DNA of 7,784 nucleotides from Candidatus Acidiferrum typicum (GTDB taxonomy: Bacteria; Acidobacteriota; Terriglobia; Acidiferrales; UBA7541). The DNA lies in NCBI GenBank assembly GCA_025463105.1, contig JAOAPW010000278.1, positions 1-7,784 on the forward strand, written 5' to 3'. A model generated the notes under the pieces. That model was not told the origin of the DNA, made no database searches, and saw only the letters and a list, made by a program, of their open reading frames with translations. A program made the translations under genes and the position numbers. Shown piece by piece: positions 1 through 6,350 of the stretch. Numbering within the stretch: position 1 is the first letter of the stretch; every line of letters begins with the position of its first letter.

Positions 1-816
1 GACGAGAGTGTCGATCAAAAACCGGTTAACCTGAAAAAAAGAAAGATGACCCACGCGAAAATTCGTGCTTCCCGTCGAGTAAGACAAATAGCCGGGCCCG
101 AATAATTCAAATTTATCCGCGCGTCGATCCTGCACCAGAATTGACTCGACCCACGGCAAGGCTGCACGCAAGGCCGATGCGATTGCTTCCGGTGATTCGG
201 GCAGGCGTTCGGCGGAGAGATTTAAAAGTACCTTCTCGTCCGCGGCGTCCGCGAAAGCCTCGATTTCATCAATCGCGGAAAGAGTCTTGCTGGCAGCAAC
301 CAGCGTGCGCAATTTAGCCAATGTTTCGCCGAGCCGCGGCGAAAGAATTGCGCACTCATCCACCGCGCACAGGCGCGTGCTTCCAGCTTCAAAGTAGCCG
401 ATTCCTGCCGGCGCTGCTGAGCCCTCTTGTGCCGTTCGAATCTTCCACTGCGTGCGATTGCGGTAACCGAAGGGAGGAGATGCGTGCGATCCAATCGGAC
501 CATCCCAGCGCACGCGGCCAATCCGGCCGAGCGTTTCGCGCAAAATTTCAGTTTTGTAGCGAATCTGCGCGTCATAAGGAATGTGCTGGTAGTGGCAGCC
601 ACCGCAGCGGCCAAAATACGGGCACGGCGCAGGCACACGCTCCGGCGCGGCTTCCACGACGCGTTCCAGACGCCCGCGAACGAATTTTTTCTTTCGCTCG
701 GCCGGCGCAATGCTCACGAGTTCGCCGGGAAGCACGAGTGGCACGAATACTGTCTGGCCTTCGTGATGCGCCAGTCCGTCACCGCCATACACGAGCTTTT
801 CAATCTTAACTTCCAT
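1..816 (-). CDS. rlmD: RlmD/TrmA-family RNA (uracil-5-)-methyltransferase, C-terminus cut by window edge
   Basis: The frame is open for 272 codons from the ATG at 816 to base 1 with no stop, so the 3' part of the gene lies outside. The family transfers a methyl group from SAM to C5 of a uracil in 23S rRNA or tRNA. Residues 1 to about 55 form a TRAM-like RNA-binding domain (start MEVKIEKLVYGGDGLA). A Cys cluster C65-x5-C71-x2-C74 (CPYFGRCGGC) plus C155 in DECAIL matches the four 4Fe-4S ligands of the RumA/RlmD branch. SFFQVN near residue 260 is the motif that opens the SAM-binding domain. The catalytic Cys and most of the Rossmann domain are beyond the edge and cannot be checked. The gene starts 46 nt after the preceding stop; only a weak GGAAAG ribosome site is visible. 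RlmD against RlmC or another paralogue cannot be settled from the N-terminal part, so the symbol is provisional; family membership is firm. Confidence 0.9.
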   Translation of the reverse strand, partial: MEVKIEKLVYGGDGLAHHEGQTVFVPLVLPGELVSIAPAERKKKFVRGRLERVVEAAPERVPAPCPYFGRCGGCHYQHIPYDAQIRYKTEILRETLGRIGRVRWDGPIGSHASPPFGYRNRTQWKIRTAQEGSAAPAGIGYFEAGSTRLCAVDECAILSPRLGETLAKLRTLVAASKTLSAIDEIEAFADAADEKVLLNLSAERLPESPEAIASALRAALPWVESILVQDRRADKFELFGPGYLSYSTGSTNFRVGHLSFFQVNRFLIDTLV

Positions 817-862
817 TTTGGAATCACTTTCCGTTGCGGGAGGTGCGATTTGGCCGGGGGCC

Positions 863-1591
863 TCAGGTCAGATAGAACAGGCTCAGGCGAGGTAGATTAT
901 ATCGCTCCCAGAGGCGCTTCTGCACATATTGCCGTTCGAGTTGCGAAAGTTGCGCCGCGGTCATTTTTCGCCTGTACGGCGCAAGTTGATGATCCATTTC
1001 ACGCCGGACTTCAATCATAAACTCATCGGGCGCGTTCGCGGTCAGCGCAGCCGTGAGCTTTTCTTCAAGGACGGTGAGGCGTCGCTCAAGATCCTCAAGG
1101 TCGAGCATTTCGGGAGAATCGATCAGCGGCAGCATTTCAGCAAGACGTCCACGAGTTTCTTCCATGCGCGTCGCTAACTCTTGTTGCGTGGCGCGCGATG
1201 CCTGGGACGCGGCGCTCAGGCGCTCGCGATTCCGGTTGAAAAATGAGCGAAGTTCTTCACGCGAGAACGATTCCTGTGCGTTCGGCTTGCTTGCGACTCG
1301 TGGCCCGGTGCCTGCCGCCGTTTCTTTCTCTTCCTCCGCCGCGTCCAGCACCGCATCCACGCAGTAGGCCAGGCTTTTAAGTTGGCGGCCTCCAGCAGCG
1401 CGGCGCGAACGCGCATAACTTTCAAAAGCACGATCAATTCCCCGAAGCACAGCAGGAAGAGAGATGCCGGCCTTTTGCCAGGTCTCCACAATGGCCCAGT
1501 CGAGAGGAGAAACCAGAAGATGCGCCCCGCGTTTTTGCCAGAAATATTCTTCGATCTCGGTGAAGTAATTAAAGTAATTGAACTCGGTCAT
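863..1591 (-). CDS. Conserved hypothetical protein, possible DnaD-like domain plus coiled coil
   Basis: I do not recognise a named family. The 242-aa product has no signal peptide or membrane segment, so it is probably cytoplasmic. Residues 1 to about 85 are predicted helical, with a block (SPLDWAIVETWQKAG, then a hydrophobic-spaced helix and AYCVDAVLDA) that resembles the W/G-centred pattern of DnaD/DnaB_2-type primosome domains; this is inference from spacing only. A polar Ala/Glu/Ser linker follows. A charged heptad-like stretch around residues 110-185, rich in Glu, Arg and Leu, looks like coiled coil, and the C-terminus is basic and aromatic (RLWERYNLPRLSLFYLT). The ATG at 1591 is chosen; a TTG at 1609 would add six residues (MTSTDA), overlap the coaX stop as TTGA, and has a GGAAG upstream, so it remains possible. 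The position between coaX and the rlmD-like gene suggests co-transcription. Confidence 0.8.
   Translation of the reverse strand: MTEFNYFNYFTEIEEYFWQKRGAHLLVSPLDWAIVETWQKAGISLPAVLRGIDRAFESYARSRRAAGGRQLKSLAYCVDAVLDAAEEEKETAAGTGPRVASKPNAQESFSREELRSFFNRNRERLSAASQASRATQQELATRMEETRGRLAEMLPLIDSPEMLDLEDLERRLTVLEEKLTAALTANAPDEFMIEVRREMDHQLAPYRRKMTAAQLSQLERQYVQKRLWERYNLPRLSLFYLT
896..901 (-). promoter_or_regulatory. Perfect TATAAT hexamer, weak candidate internal promoter for the rlmD-like gene
   Basis: On the minus strand these bases read TATAAT, about 80 nt upstream of the ATG at 816 and inside the last codons of the hypothetical gene. At a 17-bp spacing the -35 position reads TGCAGA, only 3 of 6 matches, and there is no TGn extension. 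The hexamer encodes part of Arg-Tyr-Asn and could be a coding coincidence, so it is listed only as a possibility. Confidence 0.2.
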
Positions 1592-1605
1592 CGCATCGGT
1601 GGAAG

Positions 1606-2451
1606 TCAAACTCGGCGCTTCCGGATTTCCGTGGCTGAAGTCTTCGCCGATGCTGCTCCTGTGCCGCTCGCAGACGTGTGCTTTACAGCATGGCTTCGTT
1701 CCCAGACGATCCGCAGGCCTTCCAGAGTGAGGAATTCGTCGATCACCTCGATGTGCCGCGAAGCCCGTGCGATCAGTGGCGCTTGTCCACCTGTTGCGAT
1801 TACGCGCGCTTTTTCGCCAATGACCCCCTTGATGCGTTCGACGATGCCGTCCACCATGTCCGCGTAGCCGTAATAGAGACCCGCCTGCAATGATTGCATC
1901 GTATTGGTGCCGATAATTTTTCCTGGGTCTTTTATTTCCACACGAAACAATCGCGCCGCGCGGGAAAAAAGCGCCTCGGCGGAAATTCCGATCCCGGGAG
2001 CAAGTACGCCGCCCATGTACTCGCCGCGCACGGAGATAACATCAAAATTGATGGCCGTCCCGAAGTCCACCACGATGCACGGCCCGCCGTATTTAGCGAA
2101 TGCGGCCACGCTGTTCACGATCCGGTCGGCGCCGACTTCCTGCGGATTGTCGTACAGCACGGCCATACCGGTTTTAACTCCCGGCTCAATGAAAAGCGCC
2201 TTCACGTGAAAATACCGCTCCGACATTTCCTCAAGCGTGGGATTGAGCGGCGGCACCACCGAACTGATAATCACGCCGGTGACGGAAGCCGGATCAATTT
2301 CCGCCAGAGTAAAAAGTTCACGCGTGAGGATGCCGTACTCATCGACGGTTTGGTCGCGCGCCGTCGTCAGCCGCCAGTGCGCCACGAGTTCAGCGTCCCG
2401 GAATAGCCCCAGCACAGTATTGGTGTTTCCGACGTCAAGCGTCAGCAGCAT
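1606..2451 (-). CDS. coaX: Type III pantothenate kinase
   Basis: CoaX phosphorylates pantothenate using ATP, the first step of coenzyme A synthesis, in the cytoplasm; type III enzymes belong to the ASKHA fold and are not feedback-inhibited by CoA. The 281-aa product starts MLLTLDVGNTNTVLGLF, which carries the phosphate-binding DxGNT motif (D6, N9). GADR (107-110) precedes the VVDFGTAINFD segment (D129, T132), both typical of the pantothenate and nucleotide site. GGVLAPGI (147-154), NTMQSLQAGLYYGY (183-196) and ATGGQAPLI (219-227) complete the family pattern. The family is usually about 255-260 residues; here about 28 residues of Ser/Ala/Thr- and then Arg/Lys-rich tail are added. The ATG shares its A with the birA stop (TGATG), and a GAGG lies 7 nt upstream, which supports this start over the in-frame TTG just before it. 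Translational coupling to birA is likely. Confidence 0.96.
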   Translation of the reverse strand: MLLTLDVGNTNTVLGLFRDAELVAHWRLTTARDQTVDEYGILTRELFTLAEIDPASVTGVIISSVVPPLNPTLEEMSERYFHVKALFIEPGVKTGMAVLYDNPQEVGADRIVNSVAAFAKYGGPCIVVDFGTAINFDVISVRGEYMGGVLAPGIGISAEALFSRAARLFRVEIKDPGKIIGTNTMQSLQAGLYYGYADMVDGIVERIKGVIGEKARVIATGGQAPLIARASRHIEVIDEFLTLEGLRIVWERSHAVKHTSASGTGAASAKTSATEIRKRRV

Positions 2452-3455
2452 CAATCCGCCTCGGTGAGCGTGCCGGAAATTACCGGCATCGTGCGACCGT
2501 CATCGCGTCTTACGCGCAGAAGACCTCCCGGCTCAAGACCATCGGTCGTGCCGGTATAGGTGCCGGTCGTCGTGACGATCCGCACTCGTTTCCCGCGCGC
2601 ATAGCTGGACACCTCCGAAAATCGCGCCACAATCGATTCCGCGCCTTCATTCACGAACCGATTGTAGTAGGATTCCAGGTGCCGCAGCAACCGCGGGACA
2701 ATTTCCACGCGGGAATGAATGCGGCCGGTCTCGACCCGCAATGATGTCGCGATTGCCGCCAGTTCGTCCGGCATTTTCGTCTGATTGACGTTGATTCCAA
2801 TTCCCACCGCCACGAAATGGATGCGGTCCTGCTCCGCATTCATTTCAGTCAAAATTCCGCAGAATTTTTTGCGCCCGAAAAGTAGATCGTTGGGCCAACG
2901 CAGGTCGGGAGTAATGCCGGTCTGTTCCAGGATGGCGTCACGCACTGCGAGGCCCGCGACCATGGTGATCAGCGGCGCGTGCTGCGGCGAAATCGGAGGC
3001 CGCAGGAGCACCGTCATATAGATGCCATTTGTTTTTTCCGAATGCCATCTGTGTCCTCCGCGGCCGCGCCCCGCAGTCTGTTCCTCGGCGATGACGACGG
3101 TTCCGTGAGGCTCGCCCAGTTCTCCAAGTCGCATCGCCACGGAGTTCGTTGAATCCGTTTTGAAGAAATGGTGTATGCGCTTGCCCAGCGGGCTCTGGTG
3201 CAAACGTTTGCGAAGAAGTTTCGGAACGAGTACATCCGGAATTTTTTCGATCTGATACCCGCTGCGCGGATGCCCTTTCACGCGAACGCCCAGATCGCGA
3301 AGTTTTTCGATCCACCGCCAGACGGTCGAGCGTGTCACGCCGATTTCGCGAGCGATTTTCGCCCCGCTGATCACGATCATGGCGTTGTCGGCAAGCACCG
3401 CGAGGAGCGCGTCGATGCGACGGTCAGTGGTCCCAGTCGGATTTGTCAACGCCAT
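2451..3455 (-). CDS. birA: Biotin--[acetyl-CoA-carboxylase] ligase with N-terminal HTH (class II BirA)
   Basis: BirA makes biotinyl-5'-AMP and transfers biotin to a lysine of carboxylase carrier domains; class II forms also bind DNA and repress biotin synthesis or uptake genes. The 334-aa product has three parts. A winged HTH covers about residues 10-68 (GAKIAREIGVTRSTVWRWIE at 31-50). The catalytic core runs from about 85 to 275, with DSTN (101-104), the biotinyl-AMP loop GRGRGGHRW (129-137), WPND (187-190), the catalytic-type lysine in KKFCGIL (196-201) and GIGINV (218-223). An SH3-like C-terminal domain spans about 285-334. The ATG at 3455 keeps the whole HTH; the next in-frame ATG (residue 26) would damage it. 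No clear ribosome site is seen. The gene begins 55 nt after the valS stop and its TGA overlaps the coaX ATG. Whether it really acts as a repressor is not shown here: no operator is recognisable. Confidence 0.96.
   Translation of the reverse strand: MALTNPTGTTDRRIDALLAVLADNAMIVISGAKIAREIGVTRSTVWRWIEKLRDLGVRVKGHPRSGYQIEKIPDVLVPKLLRKRLHQSPLGKRIHHFFKTDSTNSVAMRLGELGEPHGTVVIAEEQTAGRGRGGHRWHSEKTNGIYMTVLLRPPISPQHAPLITMVAGLAVRDAILEQTGITPDLRWPNDLLFGRKKFCGILTEMNAEQDRIHFVAVGIGINVNQTKMPDELAAIATSLRVETGRIHSRVEIVPRLLRHLESYYNRFVNEGAESIVARFSEVSSYARGKRVRIVTTTGTYTGTTDGLEPGGLLRVRRDDGRTMPVISGTLTEAD
2459..2462 (-). promoter_or_regulatory. Ribosome binding site of coaX inside the birA 3' end
   Basis: GAGG on the minus strand lies 7 nt before the ATG at 2451, within the last birA codons. 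It selects the ATG at 2451 over the TTG at 2454 and fits re-initiation at the TGATG junction. Confidence 0.65.
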
Positions 3456-3510
3456 GATGATTCAGGAATATTTCGGATGCCGGAACAAAAATCTTTTTTG
3501 CACGGTGCGT

Positions 3511-6228
3511 CTACGCGGAGCTGCCAAGATTTCCCTCGAGCTGCGTAAGACGCTCGCCCACTTTGTCGAACTCCGTCCGCCGCTCGGCGAGCGTCGTTTC
3601 GAGACCCTTCACAATATGTTCCGGCGCACGGCTGCGAAATGCCTCGTCCTGCAGCCGCTGCTGCTTCGAAGCAATGTCCTTCGTAAGCCGTTCGAGGTCT
3701 TTGCGCAGACGCGCAACCTCGCCCTTGACGTCAAAGGCCGCATCATAGCCGATAAATAATTCAAAATCCTTGGTAGAACGGATGACTCCCTTTGTGGAAT
3801 CAAACGGTGGCTTGGCGAACTCTAGAGAAGACAGATTCGCAAGCCGCAGAACGGTATCGAGGCTTCTCTCAACAGAGAATTTTACCGCGTCCGAGCCTGG
3901 GGCCAGCTGGGCAGCGAGCTTTGACTTCATGTCAAGTTTCATCTCCGCACGAATATTGCGGGCGGCCGAAATAATTTCCTGCAACAGAGAAATCTGCTCT
4001 TCGGCAACGGAATCCATTCGTTCAACATGCGGTTCGGGGAAGCGTTCGAGCGCGATCGACCGAGCGCCGCTGCGCTGCGGCAACTGGTGCCACAACTCCT
4101 CGGTCAAAAATGGCATGAAGGGATGGAGCAGCCGCAGAGCGCTCTCGAATGCGGCGAACAAGTTCTTCCAGGTGGCTTGCGCCTTTTCACGATCCGTCGA
4201 ATTCAGTTCCGGCTTTACCCATTCGATATACCAGTCGCAAAAATCGCCCCAGAAAAAGTGATACACGACGTGCGCCGCTTCGTGAAACCGGAAATGTTCC
4301 AGCGCATCATTTACCTGCGCGGTTGCGCGTGCCAGGCGCGAGAAAATCCAGCGGTCGACCAGCGCGACTTCGCCATTCACGGCAAAGGGCGCCGATGCGC
4401 GTAAGTCCGGAGACGCCAGAACTTCGAGCGTCGCGCCGCCGGAGGCTTCATATTTTTCAAGATTCATAAAAACAAATCGCGCCGCATTCCATATTTTATT
4501 GGCAAACGCCCGATAGCTGAGGATACGTTCCTCGGACAAAACGATATCGGTCCCGGGCGCAGCCATGCTCGCCAGCGTGAAGCGCATCGCGTCGGTTCCG
4601 AATTTCTCATTCAGCTCGACGGGATCGATGCCGGTGCCTTTTGATTTCGACATTTTCTGGCCTTCGGCGTTGCGCACCAGAGAATGAAGGCAGACCTGGC
4701 GGAAGGGAACCTGACCCGTAAATTTCAGCCCCATCATGATCATTCGCGCGACCCAGAAAAATAAAATGTCGTAACCCGTGATGAGCAGGCTGGTGGGATA
4801 GTATTTCCGGAAGTCCGGCGTATCGTCGGGCCAACCCATCGTCGAGAACGGCCACAACGCGGAACTGAACCACGTTTCGAGCACATCCGGATCTTGCGTT
4901 AATTTGGTCGAGCCGCACTTAGCGCACTTCGAGGGAGCCTGGCGCGCGACGATGATTTCCTTGCAATCGCCGCAATACCATGCGGGAATGCGGTGTCCCC
5001 ACCAGAGCTGCCGGGAGATACACCAGTCGCGAATGTTGCGCATCCACTCGAAATATTCGGTGCGCCGGTTTTCCGGCACAATTTCGATGTCGCCACGCTC
5101 CACTGCGGCTATTGCGGGCTCGGCCAGCGGCTTCATTTTCACGAACCACTGCGTCGAGGCGCGTGGCTCGATAATGGTGCCGCAGCGATCGCAGGCGCCG
5201 ACCGCATGCGTGTGATCCGTAACTTTTTCGAGGAACCCGCCGGCATCCAAGTCCGCGACAATTTGTTTTCGCGCCTCGAACCGGTCGAGTCCAGCATATT
5301 TTCCCGCAGCGGCGCTCATCTTCGCGTCATCGGTCATGACGTCGATTTCCGGCAGGTTGTGCCGGCGACCGATTTCAAAGTCATTCGGATCGTGCGCAGG
5401 CGTAACCTTGACAGCGCCGGTGCCAAACTCGCGGTCTACGACAAAATCGTCGACGATCGGAATCTCCCGGTTCATCAGCGGAAGCAGGACCATTTTGCCG
5501 ATCAGGTGTTGATATCGAGGGTCGCTCGGGTGAACGGCCACTGCGGTATCGCCGAGCATTGTCTCGGGCCGCGTGGTCGCCACAACAACAAATTCTTTCG
5601 TTCCCACAATCGGATAGCGGATATGCCACAGGTGACCCTGGCGCTCTTCGTGAACCGTTTCCAGATCGCTGATCGCCGTGCGGCATTGCGGGCACCAGTT
5701 GACGATGTAGTGTCCTCGATAAATCAACCCATCTTCGTATAACCTGACGAATACTTCCGTGACGGCGCGTGAAAGTTCCGGCGATAGCGTGAAGCGTTCG
5801 CGCGTCCAGTCGCAGCTTTCGCCGAGCTGGAGCATTTGCCTGGTAATCGTGCCGCCGGATTCTTCTTTCCACTCCCAGACCTTCTTCTCGAATGCTTCGC
5901 GTCCCAGATCGCGGTAATTGATTCCCTGCGCGGCAAGCTGGCGCACGACAACGCGTTGCGTTGAAATTCCGGCGTGGTCCGTGCCAGGCAGATACAGCGT
6001 GTTGTAGCCCTGCATCCGACGCCACCGCGTGAGGATATCGATCTCCGTGTGGTCAAGCATGTGGCCGATGTGCAGGGACCCGGTTACGTTTGGCGGCGGT
6101 ATAACGATTGAAAATACAGGTCCCGGGGCATTCACATCGGCTCGGAAGAGTTTTTCCTCCGCCCATTGTTTGGCCCATCGCTGTTCGATTAGTTGAGGTT
6201 CGTATGCTTTTGGAATCTCTCTCGGCAT
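3511..6228 (-). CDS. valS: Valyl-tRNA synthetase
   Basis: ValRS, a class Ia synthetase, attaches valine to tRNA-Val and hydrolyses mischarged Thr-tRNA-Val. The 905-aa product is full length for the bacterial family. HIGH is at 53-56 after PPPNVTGSL, and PGTDHAGI at 81-88 lines the active site. The CP1 editing domain (about 190-345) contains ATTRPETMLGDTA (217-229) and GTGAVKVTPAHDPNDF. Cysteine pairs C179/C182, C346/C349, C419/C422 and C435/C438 look like zinc ligands. KMSKS is at 525-529. The anticodon-binding domain starts around VDRWIFSRL (624-632) and runs to about 770. A C-terminal coiled-coil arm (about 835-900) that contacts tRNA is present. The ATG at 6228 is chosen because the longer in-frame start, a TTG at 6285, falls on the -35 hexamer of the promoter; AGGGA just upstream is a close-spaced, modest ribosome site. 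It is the first gene of the likely operon with birA, coaX and the two genes after. Confidence 0.98.
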   Translation of the reverse strand: MPREIPKAYEPQLIEQRWAKQWAEEKLFRADVNAPGPVFSIVIPPPNVTGSLHIGHMLDHTEIDILTRWRRMQGYNTLYLPGTDHAGISTQRVVVRQLAAQGINYRDLGREAFEKKVWEWKEESGGTITRQMLQLGESCDWTRERFTLSPELSRAVTEVFVRLYEDGLIYRGHYIVNWCPQCRTAISDLETVHEERQGHLWHIRYPIVGTKEFVVVATTRPETMLGDTAVAVHPSDPRYQHLIGKMVLLPLMNREIPIVDDFVVDREFGTGAVKVTPAHDPNDFEIGRRHNLPEIDVMTDDAKMSAAAGKYAGLDRFEARKQIVADLDAGGFLEKVTDHTHAVGACDRCGTIIEPRASTQWFVKMKPLAEPAIAAVERGDIEIVPENRRTEYFEWMRNIRDWCISRQLWWGHRIPAWYCGDCKEIIVARQAPSKCAKCGSTKLTQDPDVLETWFSSALWPFSTMGWPDDTPDFRKYYPTSLLITGYDILFFWVARMIMMGLKFTGQVPFRQVCLHSLVRNAEGQKMSKSKGTGIDPVELNEKFGTDAMRFTLASMAAPGTDIVLSEERILSYRAFANKIWNAARFVFMNLEKYEASGGATLEVLASPDLRASAPFAVNGEVALVDRWIFSRLARATAQVNDALEHFRFHEAAHVVYHFFWGDFCDWYIEWVKPELNSTDREKAQATWKNLFAAFESALRLLHPFMPFLTEELWHQLPQRSGARSIALERFPEPHVERMDSVAEEQISLLQEIISAARNIRAEMKLDMKSKLAAQLAPGSDAVKFSVERSLDTVLRLANLSSLEFAKPPFDSTKGVIRSTKDFELFIGYDAAFDVKGEVARLRKDLERLTKDIASKQQRLQDEAFRSRAPEHIVKGLETTLAERRTEFDKVGERLTQLEGNLGSSA

Positions 6229-6350
6229 TTTCCCTGGCCTTCGGCTCTGGACGTTTACTATACGGACGCCGGCGCAGGCGGTCAAATCCGGAATCGAAAA
6301 TCAAAATTGAGAGGAGATATGGGACAGGGACACAAATGGAAGCTAGAATT
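6229..6350 (-). other. Intergenic region between the disordered-protein gene and valS
   Basis: These 122 bases hold the valS promoter in their left half. The right half (6286-6350) is AT-richer and has no convincing terminator hairpin, so read-through from the upstream gene into valS is possible. No small open frame with a ribosome site was found. Confidence 0.6.
6257..6285 (-). promoter_or_regulatory. Sigma70-type promoter of valS operon
   Basis: On the minus strand TTGACC (6280-6285) and TATAGT (6257-6262) are separated by exactly 17 bp (6263-6279). Each hexamer matches the consensus at 5 of 6 positions. The expected transcript start is near 6249-6251, giving a leader of only about 22 nt before the valS ATG, so there is no room for a T-box or other riboswitch downstream of it. 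The spacer contains the palindromic octamer CGCCGGCG (6267-6274), which could be an operator half or chance in GC-rich DNA. Confidence 0.75.

Larger units (their letters stand above)
1..6285 (-). other. Probable polycistronic unit valS-birA-coaX-hypothetical-rlmD-like
   Basis: Five genes on one strand follow the promoter at 6257-6285 with junctions of 55 nt, a 1-nt TGATG overlap, 14 nt (or a 4-nt TTGA overlap), and 46 nt. No GC-rich hairpin followed by a U run is seen at any junction. Co-transcription is inferred from spacing; the left end of the unit is outside the window. Confidence 0.6.

Noticed and set aside
321..1020. Overlapping plus-strand open frames of 162 and 197 codons
   Set aside because: They lie opposite the rlmD-like gene, whose motifs are clear, and their translations are Arg/Ala-rich with no family pattern.
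3486..3500. Inverted repeat CAAAAA...TTTTTG between valS and birA
   Set aside because: A stem of one G-C and five A-T pairs with a three-base loop is too weak for a terminator, and no separate U run follows.
4993..5742. 249-codon plus-strand open frame inside valS
   Set aside because: It is antisense to the ValRS editing and catalytic region, has no recognisable domain or ribosome site, and is expected as a shadow of a GC-rich coding gene.
6300..6320. A/T-rich stretch after the disordered-protein gene as a terminator
   Set aside because: No GC-rich stem precedes the T runs on the minus strand; only very short complementary pieces are present.
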